Shown: positions 16,459 through 25,726, counted from the stretch's first letter. The stretch: DNA of 39,355 nucleotides from Dysgonamonadaceae bacterium (GCA_031260045.1 JAIRKO010000050.1:1-39355), one strand, 5' to 3'. Numbers and translations: made by a program. Notes: generated by a model from the letters alone, not told the origin.

Positions 16459-16557
16459 ATGAAGACTTCGACACAAAACATTGTTTCTGTGTTTTTTACT
16501 TTGAATAATTGTGATGCATTTTCGGCTCAAAAGGCGAGCGGTTTATCGGAAAAATGA
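16459..16557 (+). CDS. 32-codon leader or remnant ORF, signal-peptide-like
   Basis: ATG at 16459 follows an AT-rich stretch typical of Bacteroidetes start sites and lies about 40 nt after the predicted transcription start. The frame (MKTSTQNIVSVFFTLNNCDA..., then FSAQKASGL) ends in TGA at 16555-16557, 19 nt before the glycosyltransferase. The N-terminus is weakly like an export signal with an FSAQ cleavage-type end. It may be the stub of a lost secreted protein whose promoter now serves the next gene, or a short leader peptide. I cannot tell which. Confidence 0.35.
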   Translation: MKTSTQNIVSVFFTLNNCDAFSAQKASGLSEK

Positions 16558-16576
16558 AGAAGAAAATTAACCGTTT

Positions 16577-17665
16577 ATGCAAAAAATAAGAGTAATCGCG
16601 CTTTATCTTCCGCAATTTCATCCCATACCGGAAAATGATTTGTGGTGGGGGAAAGGTTTTACGGAGTGGACGAATGTCGGCAAGGCTAAATCGTTGTTCA
16701 GAGGACATTATCAGCCCAGAGTGCCAGCCGATTTAGGCTATTATGATTTGCGTTTGCCGGAAGTGAGGCAAGCGCAAGCCGATTTGGCGCAAGAATATGG
16801 CGTTGAGGGGTTTTGCTACTGGCATTATTGGTTCGCGAGCGGCAAGAAATTACTGGAACGCCCGTTTAGTGAAGTGTTGTTGTCGGGAAAGCCTGATTTT
16901 CCGTTTTGTCTGGGATGGGCTAACCACAGTTGGAAAGGGAAATACAGCGGAGTGAACAATAAAAACGCGCTGATTGAACAGCAGTACAACGGCGTTGAAG
17001 AGTATGCGACGCATTTTTACGAAGTTCTTCCGGCTTTCAAAGATAAACGATACATTACGGTCGACGGCAAGCCGTTTTTCCTGATTTTTGACCCCGAGTT
17101 TCAAGACGCGCCGGTTTTCATTGATTGTTGGCAAAAATTGGCTGTGGACAATGGTCTTCCGGGTATTCATTTTGTCGCTCATACTTATCAATCCGGTCGA
17201 ATACCTGCTCTCCTGAAAGCGGGGTTTGACGCCGTCAATGTAGTGCGTCTTTTCGATTATCAACGGGTTGGAATTTCTTTGTTACAACAAGTTATCAATA
17301 AAATTAAAAGAGAAGTTTTCAACACGGGTTTTTATCCCGAATACCGAGATGCGATGCGCTTTTTTTCAGGGGAAGAAGATGCTGAACCCCATGTATATCC
17401 CACAGTTGTTCCCGATTGGGATCATTCGCCCAGAACAGGGGCATACGGTTCTATTCTGAAAAATGCAAGCCCGGAACTATTTGGAAAACACTTGGCGCGA
17501 ACGTTCAACGATGTGAAAACCAAGCCGCAGCAACAGCGGATTGTCATCATTAAGTCGTGGAATGAGTGGGGGGAAGGGAATTATATGGAACCGGATTTGA
17601 AATTCGGGCGAAAATATTTAGACGCCTTAAAAAAAGCAATTGAAAATGTTGCAGGCGAGCCGTAA
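16577..17665 (+). CDS. WbsX-like glycosyltransferase (GH99-like fold)
   Basis: A 362-residue protein of the Glyco_tran_WbsX family. Signatures include the opening IALYLPQFHPIPENDLWWGK, the block GFTEWTNVGKAKSLFRGHYQ, YGVEGFCYWHYWF near residues 75-87, FCLGWANHSW, and IIKSWNEWGEGNYMEPD near the C-terminus. Family members have a TIM-barrel related to glycoside hydrolase family 99 and occur in O-antigen and capsule clusters, where they are thought to act in glycan assembly. No export signal is present, so it acts in the cytoplasm. Unlike most relatives it stands alone here, 14 kb from the glycan genes at the window start. Its 3' end is 14 bp from the convergent nrdJ, with no clear terminator between. 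Confidence 0.87.
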   Translation: MQKIRVIALYLPQFHPIPENDLWWGKGFTEWTNVGKAKSLFRGHYQPRVPADLGYYDLRLPEVRQAQADLAQEYGVEGFCYWHYWFASGKKLLERPFSEVLLSGKPDFPFCLGWANHSWKGKYSGVNNKNALIEQQYNGVEEYATHFYEVLPAFKDKRYITVDGKPFFLIFDPEFQDAPVFIDCWQKLAVDNGLPGIHFVAHTYQSGRIPALLKAGFDAVNVVRLFDYQRVGISLLQQVINKIKREVFNTGFYPEYRDAMRFFSGEEDAEPHVYPTVVPDWDHSPRTGAYGSILKNASPELFGKHLARTFNDVKTKPQQQRIVIIKSWNEWGEGNYMEPDLKFGRKYLDALKKAIENVAGEP

Positions 17666-17679
17666 CCCGCCCTGCCGCC

Positions 17680-20217
17680 TCATCCGCACTTCGCATTCCC
17701 GCAAGAAGAGCATCTCAAACACCCTTCCTGATAAACCAATGTTTCTTGTCCGCAGTTCGGGCATTTCTGTCCCTTCGCCAGCACGCCGTCCTGTACGTAT
17801 TTTTTCAATGCGCGTTCCACGCCGTTTTTCCATGTGTTGATGGATTGGTCGTTTAACTGCAAACTTCCCACCAACTTAATCACTTGATCGACAGGCATCG
17901 AATAACGCAGCACGCCGGAAATCAGTTTGGCATAATTCCAATATTCGGGATTGAATTTTTCGGACAGTCCCTCGATGGTTGTCTTGTGTCCGCGCTTGTT
18001 GGTGAATTGAAAATCGTAGCGATTAGCGCCGGTTTCGTCCTGATTTTTGATAATCGTGCCTCTCGTCAGGTTTTTCGGCAGGAAAATACCTTCTTCCTCA
18101 TCGTTGATACCGGTAAAAATTTCGTAGGGACGATCATTCAGCAAGCCGACGAAAGCAATCCATCGTTCCTTATTATTCTGAAACTTAACAATGTCCGCCT
18201 CCAACTCGCGGGGACGTCTCGCAACAATAACCGGCGGTTCGAGACAATCCTTGTCTTTCTTTTTTTCATCGGAAGTGGCTACCAGCACGCCGCTGCGCGA
18301 ACCGTCGCGATAAACCGTGCAGCCTTTGCAGCCCGATTTCCACGCCTCAATATATAGTTGATTGACTAATTCCTCGTCCACGTCGTTCGGCAAATTAATC
18401 GTAACGCTGATGGAATGATCCACCCATTTTTGCACCCGCCCCTGCATCCGGACTTTCTGCATCCAGTCCACATCGTTGGAAGTCGCCTTATAATAAGGTG
18501 ATTTTTCGATCATTTCGTCCACCTCTTCCGACGTGTACTTTTTGGCGGTCGGATAATTGTTGGCTTCCATCCAAGTTACGAATTTGTGATGAAAAACGAT
18601 GTATTCTTCCCACGAATCGCCCACATCGTCGACAAAATCCACCTTGACGGCAGAATCGTTTGGGTTCACTTTACGTCGCCGCTTGTAAACCGGAAGAAAA
18701 ACCGGCTCGATGCCCGACGTTGTTTGCGTCATCAAGGAGGTTGTTCCCGTCGGCGCGATGGTTAGGCAGGCGATGTTTCTGCGACCGAATTTTTTCATTT
18801 CGTCAATCAGTTTCGGGTCGGCTTCTTTCATTCTCAGCAGGAAAGGATTGCGTTCTTCCCGCTTTGCGTCGTAATGTTCAAACGCGCCGCGCTCCTTCGC
18901 CAAGATCACCGACGAATGATAGGCAGACAAAGCCAGCGTTTTCTGCACTTCTTCGGCGAAATCGGTGGCTTCGTCCGTTCCGTAACGCAATCCCAATGCG
19001 GCAAGCATGTCGCCTTCGGCGGTAACGCCAACGCCCGTGCGCCGTCCCATCAACGTTTTTCGGCGAATTTTTTGCCATAAAGCCCGTTCGGCGTATTTCA
19101 CTTCTTCCGATTCCGGATCGCCGTTGATTTTATTAAGAATGGTGTCGATCTTTTCTGTTTCGAGGTCGATAATATCGTCCATAATCCGTTGTGCATAAGT
19201 AACGTGCTTTTTGAATAAATCGAAATCGAAAGTCGCGTCCGGCTTGAAAGGATTTTTTACATACGAATACAGGTTGATTGCCAACAACCGGCAGCTATCG
19301 TAGGTACACAAAGGAATTTCACCGCACGGATTGGTGGAAACGGTTTGGAAACCCAAATCGGCATAACAGTCGGGCAGTGATTCTTTTAGAATCGTGTCCC
19401 AGAAAAGAACGCCCGGCTCGGCGGATTTCCATGCGTTATGGATGATTTTTTCCCAGAGCGCTTTGGCGTCAATTTCTCGCGTCCATTCAGGATTTTCGAC
19501 GTTGATGGGATAGGTTTGCACGAAAGGTTTATTGCCCGTTACGGCGTTCATGAAATCATCGGTGATTTTCACGGACACATTGGCGCCGGTTACTTTTCCG
19601 TCCGTCATTTTTGCGTCGATAAACGATTCGGCGTCGGGGTGTTTGATGGAAACGCTCAACATCAACGCGCCGCGTCGACCGTCCTGCGCCACTTCGCGCG
19701 TAGAATTGGAATAGCGCTCCATGAAAGGAACCAAACCGGTGGAGGTGAGCGCCGAGTTTTTCACCGGCGAACCTTTCGGGCGGATGTGCGAGAGGTCATG
19801 ACCGACGCCGCCGCGGCGTTTCATCAACTGCACCTGTTCTTCGTCGATGCGGATAATCGCGCCGTAGGAATCAGCCGCGCCGTCCAATCCAATCACAAAG
19901 CAATTGGATAATGAAGCGATTTGGAAATTGTTGCCGATGCCGGTCATCGGACTCCCTTGCGGAACGATGTACTTGAAATGGTCGAAAAGATTAAACAACT
20001 CCGTTTTCGTCATGGGGTTGGGATAATTTTTTTCGATGCGCGCGATTTCGTTTGCCAAGCGGTGGTGCATGTCTTCGGGCGTTTTTTCGTAAATGTTGCC
20101 GAAAGCGTCTTTCAGGGCGTATTTGCTTACGAAAACTTTGGCGGCTAACTCGTCGCCACAGAAATAATCAAGTGAAGCTTTGCAGGCTTCATCAAAAGAA
20201 TACTTATTGTTCTTCAT
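17680..20217 (-). CDS. nrdJ: Class II (adenosylcobalamin-dependent) ribonucleotide reductase
   Basis: An 845-residue NrdJ that reduces ribonucleotides to deoxyribonucleotides using adenosylcobalamin to form the thiyl radical, so it needs no oxygen and no separate radical subunit. Key sites are visible: the first redox cysteine in SLSNCFVIG (C106), the radical cysteine and glutamate in STNPCGEIPL (C298, E300), the second redox cysteine near 309, and the phosphate-binding loop IAPTGTTSLM (about 488-496). A four-cysteine zinc-ribbon-like tail of CPNC and CSSC type closes the protein and should carry the reducing pair. Length fits the long class II group with a C-terminal extension. I found no cobalamin riboswitch upstream. 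It is downstream of prs on the same strand but separated by 672 bp. Confidence 0.93.
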   Translation of the reverse strand: MKNNKYSFDEACKASLDYFCGDELAAKVFVSKYALKDAFGNIYEKTPEDMHHRLANEIARIEKNYPNPMTKTELFNLFDHFKYIVPQGSPMTGIGNNFQIASLSNCFVIGLDGAADSYGAIIRIDEEQVQLMKRRGGVGHDLSHIRPKGSPVKNSALTSTGLVPFMERYSNSTREVAQDGRRGALMLSVSIKHPDAESFIDAKMTDGKVTGANVSVKITDDFMNAVTGNKPFVQTYPINVENPEWTREIDAKALWEKIIHNAWKSAEPGVLFWDTILKESLPDCYADLGFQTVSTNPCGEIPLCTYDSCRLLAINLYSYVKNPFKPDATFDFDLFKKHVTYAQRIMDDIIDLETEKIDTILNKINGDPESEEVKYAERALWQKIRRKTLMGRRTGVGVTAEGDMLAALGLRYGTDEATDFAEEVQKTLALSAYHSSVILAKERGAFEHYDAKREERNPFLLRMKEADPKLIDEMKKFGRRNIACLTIAPTGTTSLMTQTTSGIEPVFLPVYKRRRKVNPNDSAVKVDFVDDVGDSWEEYIVFHHKFVTWMEANNYPTAKKYTSEEVDEMIEKSPYYKATSNDVDWMQKVRMQGRVQKWVDHSISVTINLPNDVDEELVNQLYIEAWKSGCKGCTVYRDGSRSGVLVATSDEKKKDKDCLEPPVIVARRPRELEADIVKFQNNKERWIAFVGLLNDRPYEIFTGINDEEEGIFLPKNLTRGTIIKNQDETGANRYDFQFTNKRGHKTTIEGLSEKFNPEYWNYAKLISGVLRYSMPVDQVIKLVGSLQLNDQSINTWKNGVERALKKYVQDGVLAKGQKCPNCGQETLVYQEGCLRCSSCGNAKCG

Positions 20218-20263
20218 GTTATATCTATTTTTATTATTTAACTTAATTTATTTGTTTATAAAC

Positions 20264-20370
20264 CGTCGTTATTGCGGGCGTAGCGAAGTGGAAATTTGCA
20301 ATTCCCTGCAAACCGCAACGTAATTCCGTCCTGCTTCACCGTTTTGCAATTTGCTGGCGACGACTGCGAC
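20264..20370. repeat. Degenerate member of the GAAGCAATCC palindromic repeat family
   Basis: CGTCGTTATTGCGGGCG at the left resembles the CGTCATTGCGAAGGCG of the element at 20743-20841. GCTTCACCGTTTTGCAAT (20333-20350) resembles GCTTCATCGTTTTGC in that element. The terminal arms are eroded. It lies in the predicted leader of nrdJ. Confidence 0.4.
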
Positions 20371-20389
20371 AGTTAAATTGAAAAACCGG

Positions 20390-20419
20390 CAAAGTAAATT
20401 GAAAATTAGTGTAGTCAAA
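20390..20419 (-). promoter_or_regulatory. Possible nrdJ promoter
   Basis: On the minus strand TTTG (20416-20419) is followed after 18 nt by TTACTTTG (20390-20397). It deviates from consensus in one -7 base and in spacing. It would give a leader of about 165 nt, which contains the degenerate repeat. Confidence 0.35.
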
Positions 20420-20742
20420 TATCCCTTTTGGATATTAACAACGCAAATAAATGATGTGTGAGATGAAATAAAAAGGATACCCTGTGTTTATTTTCACGTG
20501 TCAAAGTTAACAATCTTTTTTCCTTTTAAACGGGGGTTTTATGAAAAGTTTTCCACAATGAAATATAATTATTTGGTTGTAAATAAAATAAAATTTTAGA
20601 AGGTTGAAAAAGTTTTCCAAAACGAATTTTTTTTTAATCAAGAGTTTATTTAAAAATAAACTTTTTAAATAGGAAGTGATGAGAAATAAATAATGAGTGA
20701 AAGTTTTGTGGATTTGATAGGAAGTTAATAAACGGTATGTTC

Positions 20743-20841
20743 TTTCTGGATTGCTTCATCGTTTTGCGGTTCGCAATGATGCGGAGGAGTTGTAAAACCG
20801 CACACGTCATTGCGAAGGCGAAGCCTGAAGCAATCCAGAAA
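20743..20841. repeat. 99-bp palindromic element with perfect 16-bp terminal inverted repeats
   Basis: TTTCTGGATTGCTTCA (20743-20758) and its exact reverse complement (20826-20841) form the ends. Inside, TTCGCAATGA and TCATTGCGAA form a second inverted pair of 10 bp, so the whole can fold into a long hairpin. No reading frame is present. Related copies are at 15350-15486, 20264-20370 and, as one arm only, 29668-29687. Confidence 0.75.
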
Positions 20842-20889
20842 AAACATTTACATGCTATTGATTGCACATTTTATAAATAACAACTTGGG

Positions 20890-21822
20890 TTATTTATTCA
20901 AATACAATGAACTGATTGATTCGTTATTACAAACGCGGCAGATAGCCGTAGCAATCATATCGGCAACCGATATGATTTTCACTTTTTCGCTTTTTTTAGA
21001 ATAGGGAATACTGTCGGTGAAAATAATTTCGGCAAGTTGCGAGCGGTCAATTCGCATGGAAGCAGGGTCAGACATGACGGCATGGGAAGCTATCGCCCGC
21101 ACGGACGCGGCTCCGCCCGACATCATCAAATCGGCGGCTTTGGTAATCGTTCCGGCGGTATCCACAATGTCGTCCACCAAAATAATGTCCATGCCTTCCA
21201 CGTTGCCGATAATTTTCATTTCGGAGATTTCGTTGGCTTTTTTGCGTAGTTTGTAGCAGATAACCATCGGCACATTCAGGTATTTGGCGTAGGTGTTGGC
21301 TCTTTTGGTGCCGCCGACGTCGGGCGTGGCAATGACTAAATTTTTCAATTTCAGGTTTTTGATTTCGTCATAAAAAACAGTGGAAGCGTAAAGGTGATCG
21401 ACCGGAACGTCGAAAAATCCCTGAATTTGGTCGGCATGCAAATCCATCGTGATTAAACGGTTGATACCGGCGACGCCCAACAAGTCGGCAACCAATTTCG
21501 CGCCGATGGCTACGCGCGGATTGTCTTTGCGGTCTTGCCGCGCCCACCCGAAATAAGGGATGACCGCTATGATGGACTTTGCCGACGCTCGTTTGGCGGC
21601 GTCAATCATCAGCAGCAGCTCCATCAAATTGTCGGATTTTGGGAAAGTCGATTGAATTAAAAAAACATGCGAACCGCGTATGGATTCTTCGTATGCGACG
21701 GAAAATTCACCGTCGGCAAAATACTGGATGTTCATTTTTCCAAGCGGACATTGCAGGCTTTTGCATATTTTTTCCGCCAGATACCGGGAATTTGTGCCGG
21801 AAAAGACTTTGTATGGAACCAT
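20890..21822 (-). CDS. prs: Ribose-phosphate pyrophosphokinase (PRPP synthetase)
   Basis: A 310-residue protein of normal family length. It makes 5-phosphoribosyl 1-diphosphate from ribose 5-phosphate and ATP in the cytoplasm, the entry point to purine, pyrimidine, histidine and NAD synthesis. Visible signatures are the FADGEFSV block near residue 35, IPYFGWARQDRK (ATP site, about 93-104), ITMDLHADQIQGFFDVPVDH (metal and regulatory loop, about 125-145) and the PRPP loop ILVDDIVDTAGT (about 215-226). The start at 21822 has no competing upstream ATG. A -7 box is found about 50 nt upstream. An AT-rich 9-bp hairpin overlaps its stop codon (20873-20897) without a U-tract. Confidence 0.95.
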   Translation of the reverse strand: MVPYKVFSGTNSRYLAEKICKSLQCPLGKMNIQYFADGEFSVAYEESIRGSHVFLIQSTFPKSDNLMELLLMIDAAKRASAKSIIAVIPYFGWARQDRKDNPRVAIGAKLVADLLGVAGINRLITMDLHADQIQGFFDVPVDHLYASTVFYDEIKNLKLKNLVIATPDVGGTKRANTYAKYLNVPMVICYKLRKKANEISEMKIIGNVEGMDIILVDDIVDTAGTITKAADLMMSGGAASVRAIASHAVMSDPASMRIDRSQLAEIIFTDSIPYSKKSEKVKIISVADMIATAICRVCNNESISSLYLNK

Positions 21823-21869
21823 GAGTATTAAGTATGTGTGAAAAATTTAATTCTATATTTTATGCGCTG

Positions 21870-21877
21870 CAAAATTA
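21870..21877 (-). promoter_or_regulatory. Probable prs -7 box
   Basis: Reads TAATTTTG on the minus strand, a TAnnTTTG match, 48 nt upstream of the prs start. It sits in the short gap after the T9SS gene. No matching -33 TTTG was found. Confidence 0.4.
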
Positions 21878-21888
21878 CATCAATTTTT

Positions 21889-24789
21889 TTATTCGGCGCG
21901 TTTGATGAAAATTTTATGAACCGATTCGCCTGCCGCCGTTTTTATTTTAACAAAATAAACGCCTGCATTCAAATCATTTACCGGCAGGGAAGAAATGCCC
22001 TGTGCGCCCTCTTTGCACAAACGACCGGTCATGTCGTAAACGGAAAGACGCTCCACCGGACTTTCCGACCGGATGAACAGAACATCCCCGACCGGATTAG
22101 GATAAACCGCCGCAACAGAGCGTGTTTTTGATGGAGGAAGCACGCCGGTATTTGGGTTTCCGGAATCTTCGATGCGTCCAAAGCCGGTTGCGGGCGAATA
22201 GGTGCGGATTGTATAGGTTTCGCCGACAACGGCGGTTTCAAAACTTTGTCCGAAAATCAGGTCGTCGTTTAGTTTCACGCCATCGGCATAGACGTTGTAT
22301 CCTATAATGTCCGTCGCCGGTTTTGCTTCAACCGTTGCGCTGTCCGATACATTTCCGATAATCGCCCAATTGTTTACAAAACGGGCGTCGGTCAGCGTTT
22401 TCCATGAAAGCCCGCCGTCTTCGGAATAGATATCGCCTTTTCCGCTTACCGGGCGGCGGGCGCCGTCAACGCCGATGGGTTCTTCACTTGTATCGTGCGC
22501 CGTTACTTCAATTCCGAATTTCAGGTCTTTGCCGTCGAGCGCTATCGGATTGTCCAACAGGAAAGTATTCCACGCATTGGGCGTAAAACTGTCGATTGCT
22601 TTATCGACAATCCGCTGTCCATCGACAAATACCGCCTGTTTCAATTGGGTGGCTACCGTTGGGGAAGCGATTTTCCTGTTTACATATACCGTAATGGACG
22701 TCAGGTATTTACCCTTGTAGAGGTTTATATCGGTTGTATCGAAATGATTGGCAGCGATAAAGTTTTTGCCTTCGTTTCCAATCGAATAGCGTTTGGGAGA
22801 ATGAGCGTATGTTAAGGCGTAGAGGTTGGTTTGCGGATTTTTCCAAGCCAAGCGGACGTTATTTTCCGTTTTTTCCGTCGGGAGATTTTGTGAAACGGCG
22901 TTCCCGTCGGGTGGGGAAGTCGCGACGGTAATGTCGTCGAAACAAATGGATTTTGCGCTCACCGTATGATTTGCGCCGGTAATCCGGAAACGCACCCTGA
23001 ACAGTTTTCCGGCAGCCGTTTCCGATAAATCCAGAATATCCGCTTTCCATTCCATTGACAGTCCGAATGTGTATTTATCAACATTTTGCCATTCGTTGCC
23101 GTCGTAAACATCAATCAACAGGGTATCGGGCGTGAGCGATGTTTCCATGTAATAATCCGGTTTCACCAAAAAGGACAGGAATATGCGGGAGGCATTTGTA
23201 GCGTCTAAATATTTGGACGTTAGCGAAGCGGAAAATTCCTTGTTGGGAAAAAACTCTAAATTGTTAAGGCGAAATACCAAACCGGTTCCGTTTTCGACAC
23301 CCGCATTGCTGTAAACATGCCATTCAATTGGTAGCGACCGGTGGTTCGTTTCCGTAGTCCAATAGTTTGCCGTAAGATTGAGTTTGTCGAAATTTTCGCG
23401 TAGCGGCAGGTCGTAATTGTTGACGATCACCGCTTGCGCCGTGTTGGAAAAATTGGAATGTTTATCGCCATAGATGGCGGTTACCTGATAGTTGTAATAA
23501 CCCGGCGGCGAAATATTTGCGTCGGTATAGGTTAAACTTTCCTGATTCACGGTTGTCAATAATTGCTGATTGCGGTAAATGGCGTATCCGGTTGGGATTT
23601 CGCCGTTTTCCGGTTCGGGCGTTTCCCAGTTTAGGATTGCGTTGTTTCGGTCAGCAACCGGTATGTCGGTTGAAAGGTTTTTGGGAAACGGATATAGGGT
23701 AACGGGATTTATTTTAAGTACATACGCTTCTCCATCGTATCCGGTTTGCAGGCAAATTGCAAACGTCCATCCTTCGGGCGTAACGGCATTGATGGAAAAA
23801 GTGACTGTTTTATCGGTCAAAGCCTGCCAAAGGGAGGTTGACTTTATCGGTTCCAATTCGGTTGTATCGGTATAGGAAACAATGAAATCGCCGAAATCCA
23901 TAAATCCCCATTTTTTGTCCCAAATAAAAGCCCGGTCGATGCCGTTCGGTCTGTATACGCCGAAAGCCAAACCGTTGTTATCCACCGCATTTACCCTAAT
24001 ACCTTCCGGAATGAAAGTGATTTCTGCGCTTTCCAAGTTGTGGATTCCGGCTGAAGGATCGGCGTCCCCGCCATTGTGCGAAAAACCGGCATATTTGCCG
24101 TTTGCGCTGACGCACACATATTCCGAGTAGGCGTCGGGCGAAAACGGCAGTTCGTAGTTGATAGGCGATTTCCATAAAATAGCCTTCCGCCCTCCGTCTG
24201 AATGAATGAAGCCGACGGCGGTTTGCCCATCGTCGGCAATGTCAATGATATTTCCCTGCTTAATGTCGTCCGGATGCGCCCATTCCGCGCCTGTCCATCC
24301 GCCGGTTTCGTTTTTGCTCCAGCAATACGGGAGGGTCGGGATATAATCGTCCGTCGGCTTTTTTGAATAGCCCACAATGGTTTGCCCATCGGGCGTGATG
24401 CGACGCACGGAAGAACCGTTGCTTGCCGTTGGCTCAATAAACAATCCGGCGCCCAAACTGCTCCATCGGCTTGCGCCCTGTTCCCGATAGCCGCCGCTTG
24501 ACAGCGCAACTCCATTGATTGTATCGTTGAAATTGCCGACTATCAGCCCGTCGTCGGTAACGCAATAAGGATAAACGCTTTGTCCCAAATCTTCAACAAC
24601 GCCCGATTGGGTATCCCAAACAAAACCGCGACCGTTGGATGAGTGTGTGAGACCAGTAACGTAGCGTCCGTTGTGTGAAATTTCATAGACAACGCCGCCA
24701 GCTATCGGACCCCAAAGTTGCGCCTGAATTTCTGTCGTTAATATTCCCGACAGTCTCCATAAACCGATTAAAAAAACCAATCTTTTCAT
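21889..24789 (-). CDS. T9SS-secreted HAF-repeat / fibronectin type III protein
   Basis: I start it at 24789, where a signal peptide begins (MKRLVFLIGLWRLSGILTTE); the frame extends to 24846, but that would overlap the upstream gene and bury the signal. The product is 966 residues. Residues about 25-380 are HAF-type repeats, with phrases such as GRGFVWDTQSGVVEDLG and ISHNGRYVTGLTH. A fibronectin type III domain follows at about 385-480, then two beta-rich adhesion-type modules (about 485-660 and 665-840, the second with IYSEDGGLSWKTL). The C-terminal T9SS sorting tail opens VYPNPVGDVLFIRS and contains the LNAGVYFVKI motif. It should be exported by Sec, moved out by T9SS and anchored or released at the surface. 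A paralogue lies at 29730-32768. Ligand unknown. Confidence 0.85.
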   Translation of the reverse strand: MKRLVFLIGLWRLSGILTTEIQAQLWGPIAGGVVYEISHNGRYVTGLTHSSNGRGFVWDTQSGVVEDLGQSVYPYCVTDDGLIVGNFNDTINGVALSSGGYREQGASRWSSLGAGLFIEPTASNGSSVRRITPDGQTIVGYSKKPTDDYIPTLPYCWSKNETGGWTGAEWAHPDDIKQGNIIDIADDGQTAVGFIHSDGGRKAILWKSPINYELPFSPDAYSEYVCVSANGKYAGFSHNGGDADPSAGIHNLESAEITFIPEGIRVNAVDNNGLAFGVYRPNGIDRAFIWDKKWGFMDFGDFIVSYTDTTELEPIKSTSLWQALTDKTVTFSINAVTPEGWTFAICLQTGYDGEAYVLKINPVTLYPFPKNLSTDIPVADRNNAILNWETPEPENGEIPTGYAIYRNQQLLTTVNQESLTYTDANISPPGYYNYQVTAIYGDKHSNFSNTAQAVIVNNYDLPLRENFDKLNLTANYWTTETNHRSLPIEWHVYSNAGVENGTGLVFRLNNLEFFPNKEFSASLTSKYLDATNASRIFLSFLVKPDYYMETSLTPDTLLIDVYDGNEWQNVDKYTFGLSMEWKADILDLSETAAGKLFRVRFRITGANHTVSAKSICFDDITVATSPPDGNAVSQNLPTEKTENNVRLAWKNPQTNLYALTYAHSPKRYSIGNEGKNFIAANHFDTTDINLYKGKYLTSITVYVNRKIASPTVATQLKQAVFVDGQRIVDKAIDSFTPNAWNTFLLDNPIALDGKDLKFGIEVTAHDTSEEPIGVDGARRPVSGKGDIYSEDGGLSWKTLTDARFVNNWAIIGNVSDSATVEAKPATDIIGYNVYADGVKLNDDLIFGQSFETAVVGETYTIRTYSPATGFGRIEDSGNPNTGVLPPSKTRSVAAVYPNPVGDVLFIRSESPVERLSVYDMTGRLCKEGAQGISSLPVNDLNAGVYFVKIKTAAGESVHKIFIKRAE

Positions 24790-24823
24790 TATCATTTGTT
24801 TTTTTGTAAAAGGCAACTGCAAT

Positions 24824-25726
24824 TCATGGTTTTGCGTCATAGACATCTTCCTGTTTCAGGATACTGTCCACTTCTTCCTCCGGCAAATCCGCCAGTTCTG
24901 CAATGTCTTTGACGGACATGCCTTTTTGGAATAATTTTGAGACGTATTTTGCTTGTACTTTTTGCTCGCCAATCGCAATCCCCTGCTGCATCCCCTCGCG
25001 GCGAGCATGGTTCATCCCACTGTTGTAATCCATCTCAGCCATCTCGCGACTGTGATAAAGACGCAACATGTCTTCATCCTGCAAGACCTGACTTATTTTT
25101 CTCAACGCTTTTTCTATTGCCGTATCCATAGCCGTTATTTTTTCTATTGTTTCTTTATTCGTGTTTTTGTCAAAAAAAGCCAGCCACCGGTGAAGGTCGT
25201 TATGCTCAATGTCTTTTTCCTTCAAGTGGCGGTATTTGACCATGTCGATGAAATGTATTTCCAGTACGTCGGTGAGCATAAAATCTTTGAGGCTGTCTTC
25301 CCAAAGATGAAAACTCGTATGCATGGCGTCTACCGGAAACAATTCGCTGCCTAAAATATTGATGGCTATCACTCGCGGCAACTGCGAGTAATCTTTCCCC
25401 GAACGGATGCCTTTAATGTATTCGCGACACCAGTAATACAGGCTTCGCTTCGCCATGTTGCCCACCGTTTGAAGTTGCACTTCGATGTTCACCTTTGTGC
25501 CGTCGTTCATCACGGCGCGAACGTCCAAGACGCTGGCTTTGTCGCCTTTGATTTCGGCGGACAAGTTCCTGTTGCCGAGAATTTTTACCGCTACAATTCC
25601 GTTCCTGCCGGTTTTTTGTAACACGGCGTTTAAAAAAGCAAGGAGTTGTTCCTCGTCGCCCTCTTCACCCATGTATTTCATGAATAGATAGTCATTTAGC
25701 GGGTTTGGTCGTTCTTCTTTTTTCAT
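24824..25726 (-). CDS. Rpn-family PD-(D/E)XK nuclease / putative transposase
   Basis: A 300-residue protein of the Rpn / TIGR01784 (PDDEXK_2) family, whose Escherichia coli members are DNA endonucleases that promote RecA-independent recombination. The opening NPLNDYLFMKYMGEEGDEEQ is typical, and the catalytic region is ASVLDVRAVMNDGTKVNIEV followed by Q, giving the D...ExQ of the fold at about residues 67-85. The C-terminal part (AMDTAIEKALRKISQV, then GMNHARREGMQQGIAIGEQK) is the usual helical tail. Such genes are often multi-copy and mobile, though no terminal repeats are visible here. The stop is 34 nt before the start of the T9SS gene, so transcription may continue into it. A -7 box lies about 30 nt upstream of its start. 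Confidence 0.87.
   Translation of the reverse strand: MKKEERPNPLNDYLFMKYMGEEGDEEQLLAFLNAVLQKTGRNGIVAVKILGNRNLSAEIKGDKASVLDVRAVMNDGTKVNIEVQLQTVGNMAKRSLYYWCREYIKGIRSGKDYSQLPRVIAINILGSELFPVDAMHTSFHLWEDSLKDFMLTDVLEIHFIDMVKYRHLKEKDIEHNDLHRWLAFFDKNTNKETIEKITAMDTAIEKALRKISQVLQDEDMLRLYHSREMAEMDYNSGMNHARREGMQQGIAIGEQKVQAKYVSKLFQKGMSVKDIAELADLPEEEVDSILKQEDVYDAKP

Larger units (their letters stand above)
16263..16576. other. Intergenic leader region of the WbsX gene
   Basis: No full gene is present. The region contains a well-matched promoter (16381-16412), an AT-rich leader and a 32-codon frame (16459-16557), then 19 nt to the glycosyltransferase start. Between 16263 and 16380 I see nothing recognisable. 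Confidence 0.6.
20218..20889. other. 672-bp AT-rich intergenic region between prs and nrdJ
   Basis: No gene is visible. It holds a degenerate repeat (20264-20370), a possible nrdJ promoter (20390-20419), a second minus-strand -7-like box TAACTTTG at 20502-20509, an 18-bp AT palindrome at 20644-20661 (GTTTATTT and its inverse), and the 99-bp palindromic element at 20743-20841. The stretch 20520-20640 is very AT-rich with nothing else recognisable. Confidence 0.6.

Noticed and set aside
20218-20460. Cobalamin riboswitch upstream of nrdJ
   Set aside because: No B12-box or GCCACT-type core was found on the minus strand; only a repeat element and a possible promoter are visible.
20873-20897. Terminator for prs
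   Set aside because: A perfect 9-bp AT-rich hairpin overlaps the prs stop, but no U-tract follows on the minus strand.
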